Below, in pieces: positions 24,704 through 34,150 of a stretch of 64,000 bases of DNA. A model generated the notes under the pieces. That model was not told where the DNA came from. It did no database searches and saw nothing but the letters and a program-made list of their open reading frames with translations. Source of the DNA: Epiperipatus broadwayi (taxonomy: Eukaryota > Onychophora > Udeonychophora > Euonychophora > Peripatidae); assembly GCA_028023455.1 (NCBI GenBank), contig JAQFVV010006221.1, positions 5,065,011-5,129,010 on the forward strand, given 5' to 3'. Position numbers and translations under genes: made by a program. How positions within the stretch are numbered: the first letter of the stretch is position 1; every line of letters begins with the position of its first letter.

Positions 24704-25042
24704 TCACATGATCACCATTTCTTATGCTTGCTCATAACTGTTATCAAAACAGGCAAAACTCTCCATACAGTAGTGCCACTTAGTGCAATCCAGAGTAATA
24801 AATGGATGCCAGAAGGCTTGTGCATAAAATCCCTATCTAGTGCCTATTTATCCAATATCCCCACAAGTGCAGTGCTCTCAGATCCAAGGCTTCTCACTGA
24901 TGAAAGCCACAAGCCAGAAACTAGTCTGAGAATATTGGATGAGTAGCACTAGATAGGGATTTTATGCACAAGCCTTCTGGCATCTATTGATTACCCTGGC
25001 TAGCACTGAGTGGCACTACTGTATGGAGAGTTTTGCCTGTTT
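24704..25042. mobile_element. Family A foldback retroposon with 14-bp TSD and ribozyme
   Basis: The longest family A copy. Left outer arm tcacatgatcaccatttcttatgcttg; inverted arms ggcaaaactctccatacagtagtgccact and agtggcactactgtatggagagttttgcc; inner arms aaggcttgtgcataaaatccctatctagtgc and the inverse gcactagatagggattttatgcacaagcctt. The centre carries a hammerhead ribozyme on the plus strand. It is bounded by the exact 14-bp repeat taaaaatgaaaaca (24690-24703 and 25043-25056). The right outer arm is absent. No protein is encoded; the 83-codon ORF at 24695-24946 lies within the repeat and is incidental. Confidence 0.85.
24891..24932 (+). ncRNA. Hammerhead ribozyme, core intact (family A)
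   Basis: Stem I UUCUCA (24891-24896), CUGAUGA (24897-24903), stem II region AAGCCACAAGCCA, GAA (24917-24919), stem III A-C-UA-G-U, C at the cleavage site (24926), stem I' UGAGAA (24927-24932). Stem I pairs perfectly over 6 bp, and differs from the 55.7-kb copy (UCCUCA/UGGGGA) on both strands, so pairing is conserved through change. Stem II is weak here (GC/GC after a change from GGC/GCC). Confidence 0.75.
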
Positions 25043-25261
25043 TAAAAATGAAAACAAGAATTTCTTCTTGATTCTGGATTTGCAGTATGTTGATATTACT
25101 GTGCTATTTTTTCCAATTCAAAAGACAATATATAGAATGTACTTGTTGTATTTTTATATTGGACTATTTCCATCATCTAATATGTGTATTGAATGTCTTT
25201 AGAAAAATTTAACTTTTATTTAAATATTCCAAATACATTCAACTGTTAGTAATAGCACAGG

Positions 25262-25308
25262 TTAGTATATGCACATTTCAAGAGGTATTATTCTCCCCTC
25301 TTCTTCAG
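25262..25308 (-). ncRNA. Hammerhead-like motif (family D)
   Basis: Minus strand: CUGAAGA (25308-25302), a hairpin with AGAGG pairing CCUCU, one extra U, GAA (25279-25277), then AUGUGCAU (a small stem-III-like palindrome), A, UACUAACC. Core residues fit CUGANGA and GAA. The extra U and the absence of a contiguous stem I partner make activity doubtful. Confidence 0.45.
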
Positions 25309-25385
25309 GTGTTGCTGGCCTAACCAGTGACAGTACTATTTTAAGGTAACGCTCTAACCAACTAAGCCATTCTGCCAAAAGCAAC
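25309..25385 (-). other. tRNA-like segment upstream of the family D ribozyme motif
   Basis: Minus strand reads AATGGCTTAGTTGGTTAGAG, a strong tRNA A-box/D-arm match, then about 40 nt later GGTTAGGCC, a decayed B-box. This puts a Pol III-type head directly before a hammerhead-like motif. It is not a functional tRNA: no matching acceptor stem was found. Confidence 0.55.
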
Positions 25386-25989
25386 AATCTGTAGTAATTT
25401 CATATACTTATCTATGAGGTTTGTCCTGATTATTACTAACAGTTGAATGTATTTGGAATATTTAAATAAAGTTAATTTTTTCTAAAGACATTCAATACAT
25501 ATATTAGATAATAGAAATAGTCCAATATAAAAAATACAACTAGAACACCATCATCACAAGCCTTCAGGAAAACACAGAATGTACTTGTTTTTGAATGCAA
25601 TATAAAAAGACTTTTCGCTTGGATGATTATCCATCAACTTGAGAACATAAACCAATTTAAACACCTTAGTAGTGTTTTATAAATAGAAAAGTGAACTTAG
25701 AAGTTGAAGTATAACACAGACTCTATATGTCACTTCTTTTAAAATGTCAAAAAAGTAGAATAATTTATCAAAGGAAAATAACTACTACAACTAAGTTAGC
25801 TGTATATAGAGCTGTTATTTGACCTAATTTATTGGATGGAAGAGAGATTTGGACATCTTATTGATGCAATATAAAGACATTAAACAAGGGTCATTTGAGG
25901 ACGCTCATAAAAATTTAAAAATGCAATGAAAAAAATCATAAAAATCAATGAATATGTTCAACTTTCTGGATACCATACCATTTACACCA

Positions 25990-26210
25990 TTCTTAAACAC
26001 TTTATCAATATTTTTATTTATATCAAACTAACAGTTTCAACTGTACTGCAGTCATCATCAGAGCTCTTGTTAATTCTATTTGCAAAACTGTTAGTTTGAT
26101 ATAAATAAAAGTATTGATAAAGTGTTTAAGAAAAATGTAAATGGTATGATATGTTAAAGTAGAAATCAATACATAGGAAAAGAAGAAGTAGAAAAATTAT
26201 ACAACTTTCT
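25990..26210. repeat. Penelope-type terminal foldback
   Basis: Arms aacactttatcaatatttttatttatatcaaactaacagttt (25995-26037) and the inverse (26085-26129) flank a centre that on the minus strand reads CUGAUGAUGACUGCAGUACAGUUGAAAC. This is the same motif as at 13659 on the plus strand. The sequence after the right arm (aatgtaaatggta-gatat...agaaatcaatacataggaaaagaag) also matches 13735-13800. It is a duplicated Penelope end in inverted orientation; hammerhead-like but without a recognisable stem III. Confidence 0.6.
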
Positions 26211-28360
26211 GGATGTATTATAGAATCCATTATTATAAAATCATACCGTTGGATTGGACTTGTAAAATGAATGGATAATGCAAGACCTCCTAAAAGGCTG
26301 TTTATGGTAAACTTGGCAGGGTTTTCATGAAAGATATAGATCTTCTCTCAGATATAAGGATTATCTCAAAGATATTCTAAAGAAGCACAATGTCAATTGT
26401 TTCCATTAGGAAGATATGGCTAAGAATAGAATACATTTGAGAACTACAATTTCAGAGGGAATTTTTTTCTGCTGAAGAAATTAAGATAACATAAAATAAA
26501 AAAAATAAAAAAAACAGAAAAATGGATGAACATATTCTATACATGAGTGTATTTGTGGTTCATACGTTGGTTTGTATAGTCCTCACAAAATTCATTTTAA
26601 GAATAGTTTTTCTCTCTCTTTCTCTTTGGGGTTTTTTTTTTTTTTTTTTTTGGAGTTGTAATGGCTATCTTCATTCAAATTTTAGAAATGACATATAAAT
26701 ATATTAAACAAAATACACTAGAATAACTTTACAAAATTCTATGTAAAATTAAAAAATAATTTCTTTGCTATAGCCAGCTTACGGCTTCTTTCGCTATCTT
26801 CAGTAGCAATACAACATTAATATTTAAATCTCGTTAAACTCACACGACAGTAATGTTTCCACATGAATGGACAACTTTTCATAAATTGTGAATACTGATG
26901 CAATTACACTATTTATTCAACATATTATCTGTACTATTTATAAAATGACTGCTTAATTTTTCTTTTTTTTCAAATCATATATATTCTATTTTTCTATTCT
27001 TAGACTATTTTGAATGTTTAAAAGTTTTTTATTCATTATTCATTCTGTTATTTTTTTTAAATGCATCTTATTACTTATATAGGACTTCATCAATAATTGT
27101 ATTAAATAACAAAAAGAAAGAGATGATACACATAAAGAAAAAAGTATTCAAAAATACAGGGGGGGGGGTATACTATATATTACAATTTATAATTTTAGTT
27201 AATGTTATTAATAATATTATTAAAGCTATATAAAAAAAAAACAGCCAATAAAAATTAGATGAACAAGTTGTTTAAAATATTTGTCTTCCATTAAAAACTA
27301 TAGCTAGCTTCAATGACGGTTGGAAGGAAAGGGATTGCACAAATATATTGTTTAATTAAAATATTAGTTTCTCATTAAAAGTAATAATTAGTTTTAATTA
27401 TATTTAGAAAGTAAATAGACTGAGAGCTATGTTGAAAGTAATTTTAACATTATTTAGAAAATGGAAGCTTGAAAAAGATTAATAATAACTAAATCACAAT
27501 TCCTTTTTCATATACAAATGCATTGTTTCTGATCATAATATTTTTATTATTTAAGAATTCCAATCAAGAGTGTATTCAATTGATTTTAAATAAGAATATA
27601 TTTCAATTTAATGTTCAATATATCAACAATTATAATTTCAGATTTACATATTACAAAATGCACTTAGAATATCAAAAGCAAATGCTAAACCTGTTAATAA
27701 CATAAACAAATTATGTTGGAATTAAAAACCTAGCTAAAATATAAAATGCAATGATGACTGTGCATACCCTTAAGACAATATGGTATATACGATGTACTAT
27801 GATATTTGACAACAAGAAATTCAACTGTCTGAGAAAACTATAGTGATTGGGAAACATTTCAATCAATGTCTGAGATACTTGCCAAGGAAGACGATGAATC
27901 AAATCTGGGATGGTCCTGGAATAACCCTATTTGAGATTATCAGATAAACATTTGTCTTGAATAAAAGTTTAATTCTTATGGGTGGCTTATTCCTTGGGCT
28001 AATCAATCATTTTGTTACATGCTTTGCTCATCTGAGGTACATGTCTTAGAGTCTCCTTCTATTACAGTGATACAAGTCAATTTCCTTGAGTTGAAGATAA
28101 CTAGTTAATTGCCTGCAACCTTTCGTCTTAATAGTGGAAAATATCTAATTCTTTAGGTTTTGGTATACAAAACTGTAACATATTTATCATTTATTTAATT
28201 ACTTGTATAAATTGTAAATAGATATTGTGTTAATATAAGTTTTTTATTTAATAAGAAAAAATTTCACAACTATTGGTTCACTGCAAGGGGAGGCTTAACA
28301 AATGCAAGATAACACATACACACCACAAATATATAATAATTTCCTATAATTCTCACTTTC
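26211..28360. other. No gene; AT-rich with poly-T tract
   Basis: A T-run at 26632-26650 and a G-run at 27161-27169 stand out. Short ORFs at 27523-27705 and 27711-27902 lack motifs. Confidence 0.4.
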
Positions 28361-28364
28361 TAAT

Positions 28365-28785
28365 TATCTTTAATATCAAATGAACTCTTAAATAAGTTTA
28401 TAGCTTCAGTATTATAAATTTTCAATGACAAGAATTTTTTTTTTTTTATCTCATTCTTTTCAAAGAAGACAATCTTAGCTTGCTCAAACATAATTTTATT
28501 GCCCATATTTCTTCCATAAATATGGAACACATAATTAAGAGTTATTATGGTATTAAGGTTAATTGGAATGTAAGTGAGCATTATAGGAAATAGAGTAAAA
28601 AATAAATATCTTCATTCTGCATTATTTATCAATGAAAGAAGTACAGACCTTAAGATTATGTTTGAGCAAATTAAAATTGTATTTGTAAAGGACGAGATAA
28701 AGAAAGGAATTAAAGAATCTCTATTATTGAAAATATATGATTCTGAAGGTATAAATTCATTTAAGGTAATATTTTGATATTAAAG
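28365..28785. repeat. Palindromic remnant with opposing GIY-YIG-tail-like reading frames
   Basis: Two open frames in opposite orientation (28581-28360 minus, 28574-28777 plus) encode clearly related peptides: both contain KIMFEQ-KIVF followed by EIKK and later LKIY(N/D)(T/S)E-IN-FK. They are thus two arms of about 200 bp of one inverted repeat. The EIKK...ESL.LKI...IN.FK pattern resembles the C-terminal end of Penelope GIY-YIG domains (KR.IKESL.I....IN). That assignment is inference; the inverted duplication is seen directly. Confidence 0.55.
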
Positions 28786-28789
28786 GTAA

Positions 28790-30415
28790 TTGGAATGTAA
28801 GAGAGAATTATAAGACATCAGTTCAGTATATATTTGTATGGAGTTAGTTTTACTTTACACTTGAAAAGTCTGCCTAATGGTTGTGAAACTTTAAATTTAA
28901 ATTTTGGCTCATTTTTAAATTCTGAATTGATGTAAAAAATAATTTAAATATATTTCTTGTTGCTTGCTGTTCAAGTTTTGTTTGCTGGTAGTTAAACAGT
29001 TGTATTAATAATTAGGTTCTTTTTTCATATTTGTAAACCATGATGAATCAAATTAAGAAGACAAACAGAGAAATGTAGCCTTCTGTCATAAAGTTTGTAA
29101 CCTAGTATTTAATTTATAATCATTTCATAGACTTGAAGCATATGTATATGTGAAATGCAATTATTTACATGCTCAATGCTAAATGTAAGACAACTATAAT
29201 ATAAAAGGAAATTCTGAATTCTTATAGATTTTATCTAAGTTAAAGCAGCTTAGAGGTTCTGAATAGAATTAGTATTGTATTTTGCTACACTAGACAATAC
29301 CAGAATAATGGATGTCTGGCAGTCATATTTTTATCCTAATGATTTTGAAAAATAGAGCTTCGCTGCAGCTTAAAAGTGTCCAGAATACAGAATATTGAAT
29401 ATAATTTGATAATATTATTGACAACATACCCGTGAATGCACACATTCCAATGCATGAGAAGCAACAATTCAGTTTTCTTATCTGCAGATCAATGTCTTCT
29501 CAAAGACTAAAGTAAAGATGTTGTTAATCACTATAAATGTTCCTCTAAGATTTCAAAGATTGTTGTTGGCTTTTAATCACTAGCAATCTTTAAAACCAGT
29601 AGCTGGGTAATGAGAATGGGGGATATCAGTTCTCAAAATAATTTTCTAAATTCATATGATTTTTGATTTGAACTGATTCAAGCAATTTCATACATTCTAT
29701 TACAGCAGAAAAAAAATATTTAAAAATAATTATTCATAATAAAAGCAAACAAAGAAATCTTTTACTAAATTCAAATTTTAATTGTATACTGAACTGTTTA
29801 AAATAAACTCATTTATTTATCCACAATTAAACTAATTTATTTATCCACCCTACCTACCCACCCAAAAGACAGGATATTACAACTGATTAACATTTTAGTT
29901 CTTGTAAAGAAGACTTACAAAATACACTGATAAAGAAAAAGTAACTGACCAACTGGCTGTATTTTAGAATTCTTTACTGACCACAAGATCCTATGATGAT
30001 AAATTCAATTAGTTCATCCTTGAGTTTGGATAATGTGAAACCCCCTTATTCATGGTCAATACCATGATAAGGCTTTCAATTTATCTTCCAACTAAAAGAT
30101 ACCATTTTTATAAAGAAAAAAAACCTCAACAAAATAATAAACTAGCAGAGAAACACATGGAAACCCATCAAAATCTATAGATCCTGCTTTCAAAGAACAA
30201 GTGAGACATCAGAACATTTTGCAAGTTGATATAAAAGGAAATTTTTTCAGTGAATAGCAGGATTATTGATCAAAAGACCACTGCCATAGCTCAACAATTA
30301 CTTCTAAAAAAATTAAGCTACTATACCTAGAGAACTCAAATGTTACTCTTAAGCATCTAAAATATTTCAATAAGGCTACTACTCATTAAACAATCATATA
30401 ACATTCATATTATTT
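28790..30415. other. No recognisable feature
   Basis: AT-rich, with no coding, repeat or RNA signal I can support. Confidence 0.4.
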
Positions 30416-30420
30416 ATGTT

Positions 30421-30600
30421 CTTTATTACTTTTTACAATGCTTTTTACAACTCACTATTAATGTTTTTGATTTCACCAGCAATCTTCTTCAGAACTTCTA
30501 CTAAAATATAAGTAGAAGTTTTGAAGAAGACTGCCATGGCAATCGAAACCGTTAATAATGGATTGTAAAAAGCATTGTAAAAAGTAATTAAGAATATAAA
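30421..30600. repeat. Palindromic Penelope-type terminal segment
   Basis: Near-perfect foldback: acaatgctttttacaa (left) against ttgtaaaaagcattgt (right), continuing through the arms to acttctactaaaatataagtagaagt at the centre. The plus-strand right arm carries UUGAAGA (30521-30527), a hairpin UGCCAUGGCA, and GAAAC (30545-30549), the CUGAAGA...GAAAC motif seen near Penelope ends, with one change. Confidence 0.6.
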
Positions 30601-30612
30601 TGATATTAATAT

Positions 30613-31580
30613 TATATGAATTTGGCAATGCAATAAGAAAAATAAAGTTCAAATGATCATAATATTATCAAGCAGACTACAAACACTTCATGTGAGGCAA
30701 TTATTATTCAGTTTTAACATCTGTAAATTTGGGGCTTAATAAATGTATCAGTTTTTAATTTATGCAAGTATTTCAATATTAAATTTATTTATCTCATTTT
30801 CTTACTATGTGATGCTATTAACTAATTATTATACAACTTCTAACAATGGAAATCAAGTGTATTTAACCATACCATGTGTTGCCTGACAAAGCTCCTGCAT
30901 ATGAAAATCAGAAAAGCTGGATAGAATTGAATGTCAAATTTTTGGACAATTATTTTGCATTCAAATCTGATACTACTGTAACAGATCAAGAGTCCTGAAA
31001 TTTCCTTATTTATTGACTAATATTGACTGCCACTGCCAAAAGATTTAGAAATTTCCCATTCCAGAAACATATGCCTATTCACAAGTGAGGTCAAGATTAT
31101 CAGAATATTTCTACCTACTTACATCTAAGGAAAGACTTCACATAAATTTTAATACCTGTAAGCAGAAAATTGAGAAAACAATTATATAATTTGTTGAAGC
31201 ACTTTTGGGAAATGAAATTGGGTTGTGCATTTACGCATTATGAAAACAAAGTTTTATTATATCAATTCACAACAGTAATGAAAGTTAATTTTCTGTGAAA
31301 AAAAAATTTAAGTGATTAAATGGTTATAAAAATTAATTATAAAATGAAAGATATGCCAATTCCAAAATGTCAGATTTGTGGAAAATGAAAGAGCAATGCA
31401 AAAAAAAAAAAAAAAACTCATGATATATCAACAGAATGTTTTAGATATGGTTAAATAAATTATCTAGATAACAACTGCAAATATATATTTAAAAAACAAG
31501 CAGTGCTCACTTTATAAAAATAACTATAATAGCTTGCTAATAACCTTTAAATACAAGTATATATATACTTAAGCTAATTG
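30613..31580. other. No recognisable feature
   Basis: AT-rich with an A-run at 31400-31417. No motif. Confidence 0.4.
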
Positions 31581-31688
31581 TAATTAGAGGGACTTTAAAC
31601 CCAGACTTTCAAGCTTCCTTTAGTTATTCACTCCATCTTATACAGCTGATACACATGACCACATACATGTAAAAAAGATAAATGATCT

Positions 31689-31728
31689 CCAATATATATT
31701 TCATACTGAACCAACAGTCATCAGTTGG
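31689..31728 (-). ncRNA. Hammerhead ribozyme, core intact, left arm of family B
   Basis: Minus strand: CCAA (31728-31725), CUGAUGA (31724-31718), stem II region CUGUUGGUUCAGUAU (weak pairing), GAA (31702-31700), AUAUAU, A at 31693, UUGG (31692-31689). Stem I is 4 bp. The catalytic core is complete; stem II is the weak point. Confidence 0.68.
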
Positions 31729-31796
31729 TCCAGATCATCATCTCCAATATAAACCAACCACTGATTATATATAAGTATGGGAGATGATGATCTGAG

Positions 31797-31838
31797 CCAA
31801 CTGATGAATGCTGGTTCGGCATGAAATAAGTATACTGA
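31797..31838 (+). ncRNA. Hammerhead ribozyme, core intact, right arm of family B
   Basis: CCAA (31797-31800), CUGAUGA (31801-31807), stem II AUGC-UGGUUCG-GCAU with four perfect pairs, GAA (31823-31825), stem III AUAAGUAU, A at 31834, then CUGA where the consensus has UUGG. Core, stem II and stem III are in the best state of the family B copies, but stem I has lost two of four pairs. Confidence 0.72.
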
Positions 31839-32474
31839 AAATCATTTATCTTTTTCACATATATGTGGTTATGTGTATCAGTTGTATAAGATGAAATGGA
31901 TGATTGAAGGAAGCTTGAAAGTCTGGGTTCAAATCCCCTCTAATTACATCTTGCTACTGATCAATAAAATCACAAGACCTATAATTTTAAAAAAAAACAT
32001 CCAAGTAAGAAAAAATAACCGGAATAAAAAAAATAAAAATCATTTTCATATGTATTCAGCACTTTAGGATGAATTTAAATATCATAAGAAAAAACAGTAA
32101 CATAAATTAAAAGTATTCAATATAATAATATGAATGGAAAAGAGTCTGCCTATAAATACAGCTTATATATTCATCAGTCAATTACAACCCTTAAGAAAAC
32201 TTATATTAATCTATTTCCTCTCCAGCAGAAGATAGTGTATGTGCAATTAAGGACAGATAAAATATTAAATTGGATCTACTGGTCTTAACATGAATGACTA
32301 TCAATCATCAGTGGAATATTAACATTGGGAATAAGCTTATGAAGATTAATTAGAGCATACACTCTACATAAATTTCAAACTATTTCTTTAAATGTTGTCC
32401 ATTATTGTTTCCTATAAATGTGTGGGTAATAAGATGGCGCTGTTGCTAGTGAAAAACGAATAGATATAACGTTA

Positions 32475-33056
32475 CCGGGCTGGTTTGATTATTATTACAG
32501 TATTTTGTAATGTTATCGTGTTTGTTTGTTTTTTTGGACCGTATTTTCTTTTTTTTTTTTAAATAAATAAATTGATTTTTAAATATATTTTTAATACGTT
32601 TTGTAAAACCTTTTTTTTCTTTATTTTTTTTTGTAAAACTTGTTGTTTAACAAAATTGGATTACGGTCTTCTTCTTTTTTTAAAGTAACTTTTTTTTTTT
32701 TTCGCTTTTGATTACGGTCTTCTTTTTTTTTAAAGTAACTTTCTTTATTTTATTTTTTTTGGCTTTTTACTTTCATTAAACTACCACCAAGGCAGTTCTT
32801 CTGGGTGAGGAGAATATTTCTCTGTTGAAGAAAGGCCACCGCATCTGCTTCTGTAGTCTGCCATTGAAATGTTTTGATCTCGAAAAAGTGTCGGAAAGTG
32901 TGCGACTTGATCGTGAACTTTGCCGAATTGGGACTAACACTCCCCATTAACTGAATTCTGACCCCTGACAACGAAACCAGGAGCGTTTGGAAAATCGTTA
33001 TAATTTTTATGAACGAAAATAAAAAAAATACATCGAAGCCAAAGAAAAAAAAAAAA
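32475..33056 (+). mobile_element. Candidate A-tailed retrosequence of unknown origin
   Basis: A stretch unlike its AT-rich surroundings starts ccgggctggtttg and ends in gaagccaaag plus an A-run at 33044-33056, between aacgtta (32468-32474) and aacgtta (33057-33063 region), a possible 7-bp TSD. Inside, 32785-32949 is open on the plus strand: TTKAVLLGEENISLLKKGHR, then ICFCSLPLKCFDLEKVSESV and a short tail. An imperfect 50-bp duplication containing gattacggtcttctt lies at 32661 and 32711. It could be a truncated LINE, a processed transcript or an unknown SINE-like unit. Confidence 0.4.
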
Positions 33057-33638
33057 ACGTTATAATATAGTTTTCGACATTCAAAATACAGAAACCTTCA
33101 CATCATACGCTGTACAATAGTTAAGAATAATGTCTATAGAGAGTCTTGCATACTCGTCGCTAATAATGTTCAACATACTAGAGATGTTGGGGTAATGGGT
33201 GCACTTCAACATCTTAGAGGTTGAACATGTGTGCTTAAATTATTGAGCTTCAAAACTAATTCTTACAGATTTTAAACCACTTGTGATAAAAATACATAGC
33301 TCCTTGAAAAATTAATGCATTTCCCCCCTCCAAATCTTATTTTTAAATACTAATAGGATTTTTTCTATTATTTTATTTTTATTTCCTAATATCTACTTGT
33401 ATTTTATTATGAGCAGTTTAACATACAAAACTTCAATTTTTCTTTAATATAAACTAAGACACTAATTTTATCTAAGAATGTTCCATTGTGCTTTCTATCA
33501 TTTTAAAGCTATTCTTTTAACATTTTATTTTTATTTTTTCAAAAGTCCAAATTATTCTACAGTTAATTCTATATATGTGTGTGCCCCTTATATACATAGC
33601 AAAATATAACTTTTAAATATACAAACTATTATCTTGAG

Positions 33639-33742
33639 TAAACACTAGATAGGGATTTTGTACACAAACCTTCTTGCATTCATTGATTACTCTGGCTTGC
33701 ACTAGGTGGCACTATTGTATGGAGAATTTTGCCTCTGTTAAA
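33639..33742. mobile_element. Family A retroposon fragment
   Basis: Matches only the right inner arm of family A: aacactagatagggattttgtacacaa, ttgattactctggcttgcactagg, gtatggagaattttgcc. No ribozyme, no clear TSD. Confidence 0.6.
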
Positions 33743-34106
33743 TGCAATTTATCATGTATATGTAAATCACCAAAATCCATATCACCAATTCATGTATATA
33801 CTCAACAAGTACATAATAAATAATTTTATATGAAAAATATTAAATAAGTTCTAATAAATTCAAGCTAGTACTTGAACAATATGTTTAATATGAAGTAGGA
33901 AAAAATGATTGAATAATTTTATATTTACAAAACAACTTCATAGTTTTATCCAAACATTACCAGAAAAATTATAATAACAGTATATATATCAGTTACAAAT
34001 ATAAAATACAGAACATAATATTTTCTTTTCAAAAATGAAAAAAATATAAAAACTTTTAATAATACCCACTCCCTAACATACACACACACGAACAGCTTTT
34101 TAAATA

Positions 34107-34150
34107 ATAATAATGATGATGATGATGATAATAATAATAATAATAATAAT
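34107..34150 (-). repeat. Microsatellite tail of LINE copy A
   Basis: (AAT)n/(GAT)n simple repeat directly abutting gaattgaattg on the minus strand, the usual 3' end of CR1/Jockey-group elements (ATAAAGAATTGAATTG then a simple repeat). Confidence 0.75.

Larger units (their letters stand above)
25148..25575. mobile_element. Family D foldback retroposon with 14-bp TSD
   Basis: Inverted arms of about 115 bp (outer blocks ggactatttc/gaaatagtcc and attgaatgtcttta/taaagacattcaat, inner block aatacattcaactgttagtaat and its inverse) flank a unique centre. It is bounded by the exact repeat agaatgtacttgtt (25134-25147 and 25576-25589). The right arm has tttaaataaagtt, a polyadenylation-like motif. The centre on the minus strand has a tRNA-like segment followed by a hammerhead-like motif. 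No protein. Confidence 0.85.
31585..31945. mobile_element. Family B foldback retroposon, both arms, two ribozymes with intact cores
   Basis: Left arm from agagggactttaaacccagactttcaagc to the centre near 31745-31775; right arm runs out to gcttgaaagtctgggttcaaatcccctctaatta. Each arm carries a hammerhead ribozyme pointing outward. The outer end of the right arm has an exact B-box match GGTTCAAATCC (31926-31936) preceded by tRNA-like sequence; the left arm has the corresponding decayed sequence on the minus strand. No clear TSD. The 64-codon ORF at 31873-32067 lies on the arm and is incidental. Confidence 0.8.

Noticed and set aside
32750-32971. 73-codon minus-strand ORF
   Set aside because: The plus-strand frame across the same bases looks more protein-like; neither matches a known family, so I kept only the insert as a repeat candidate.
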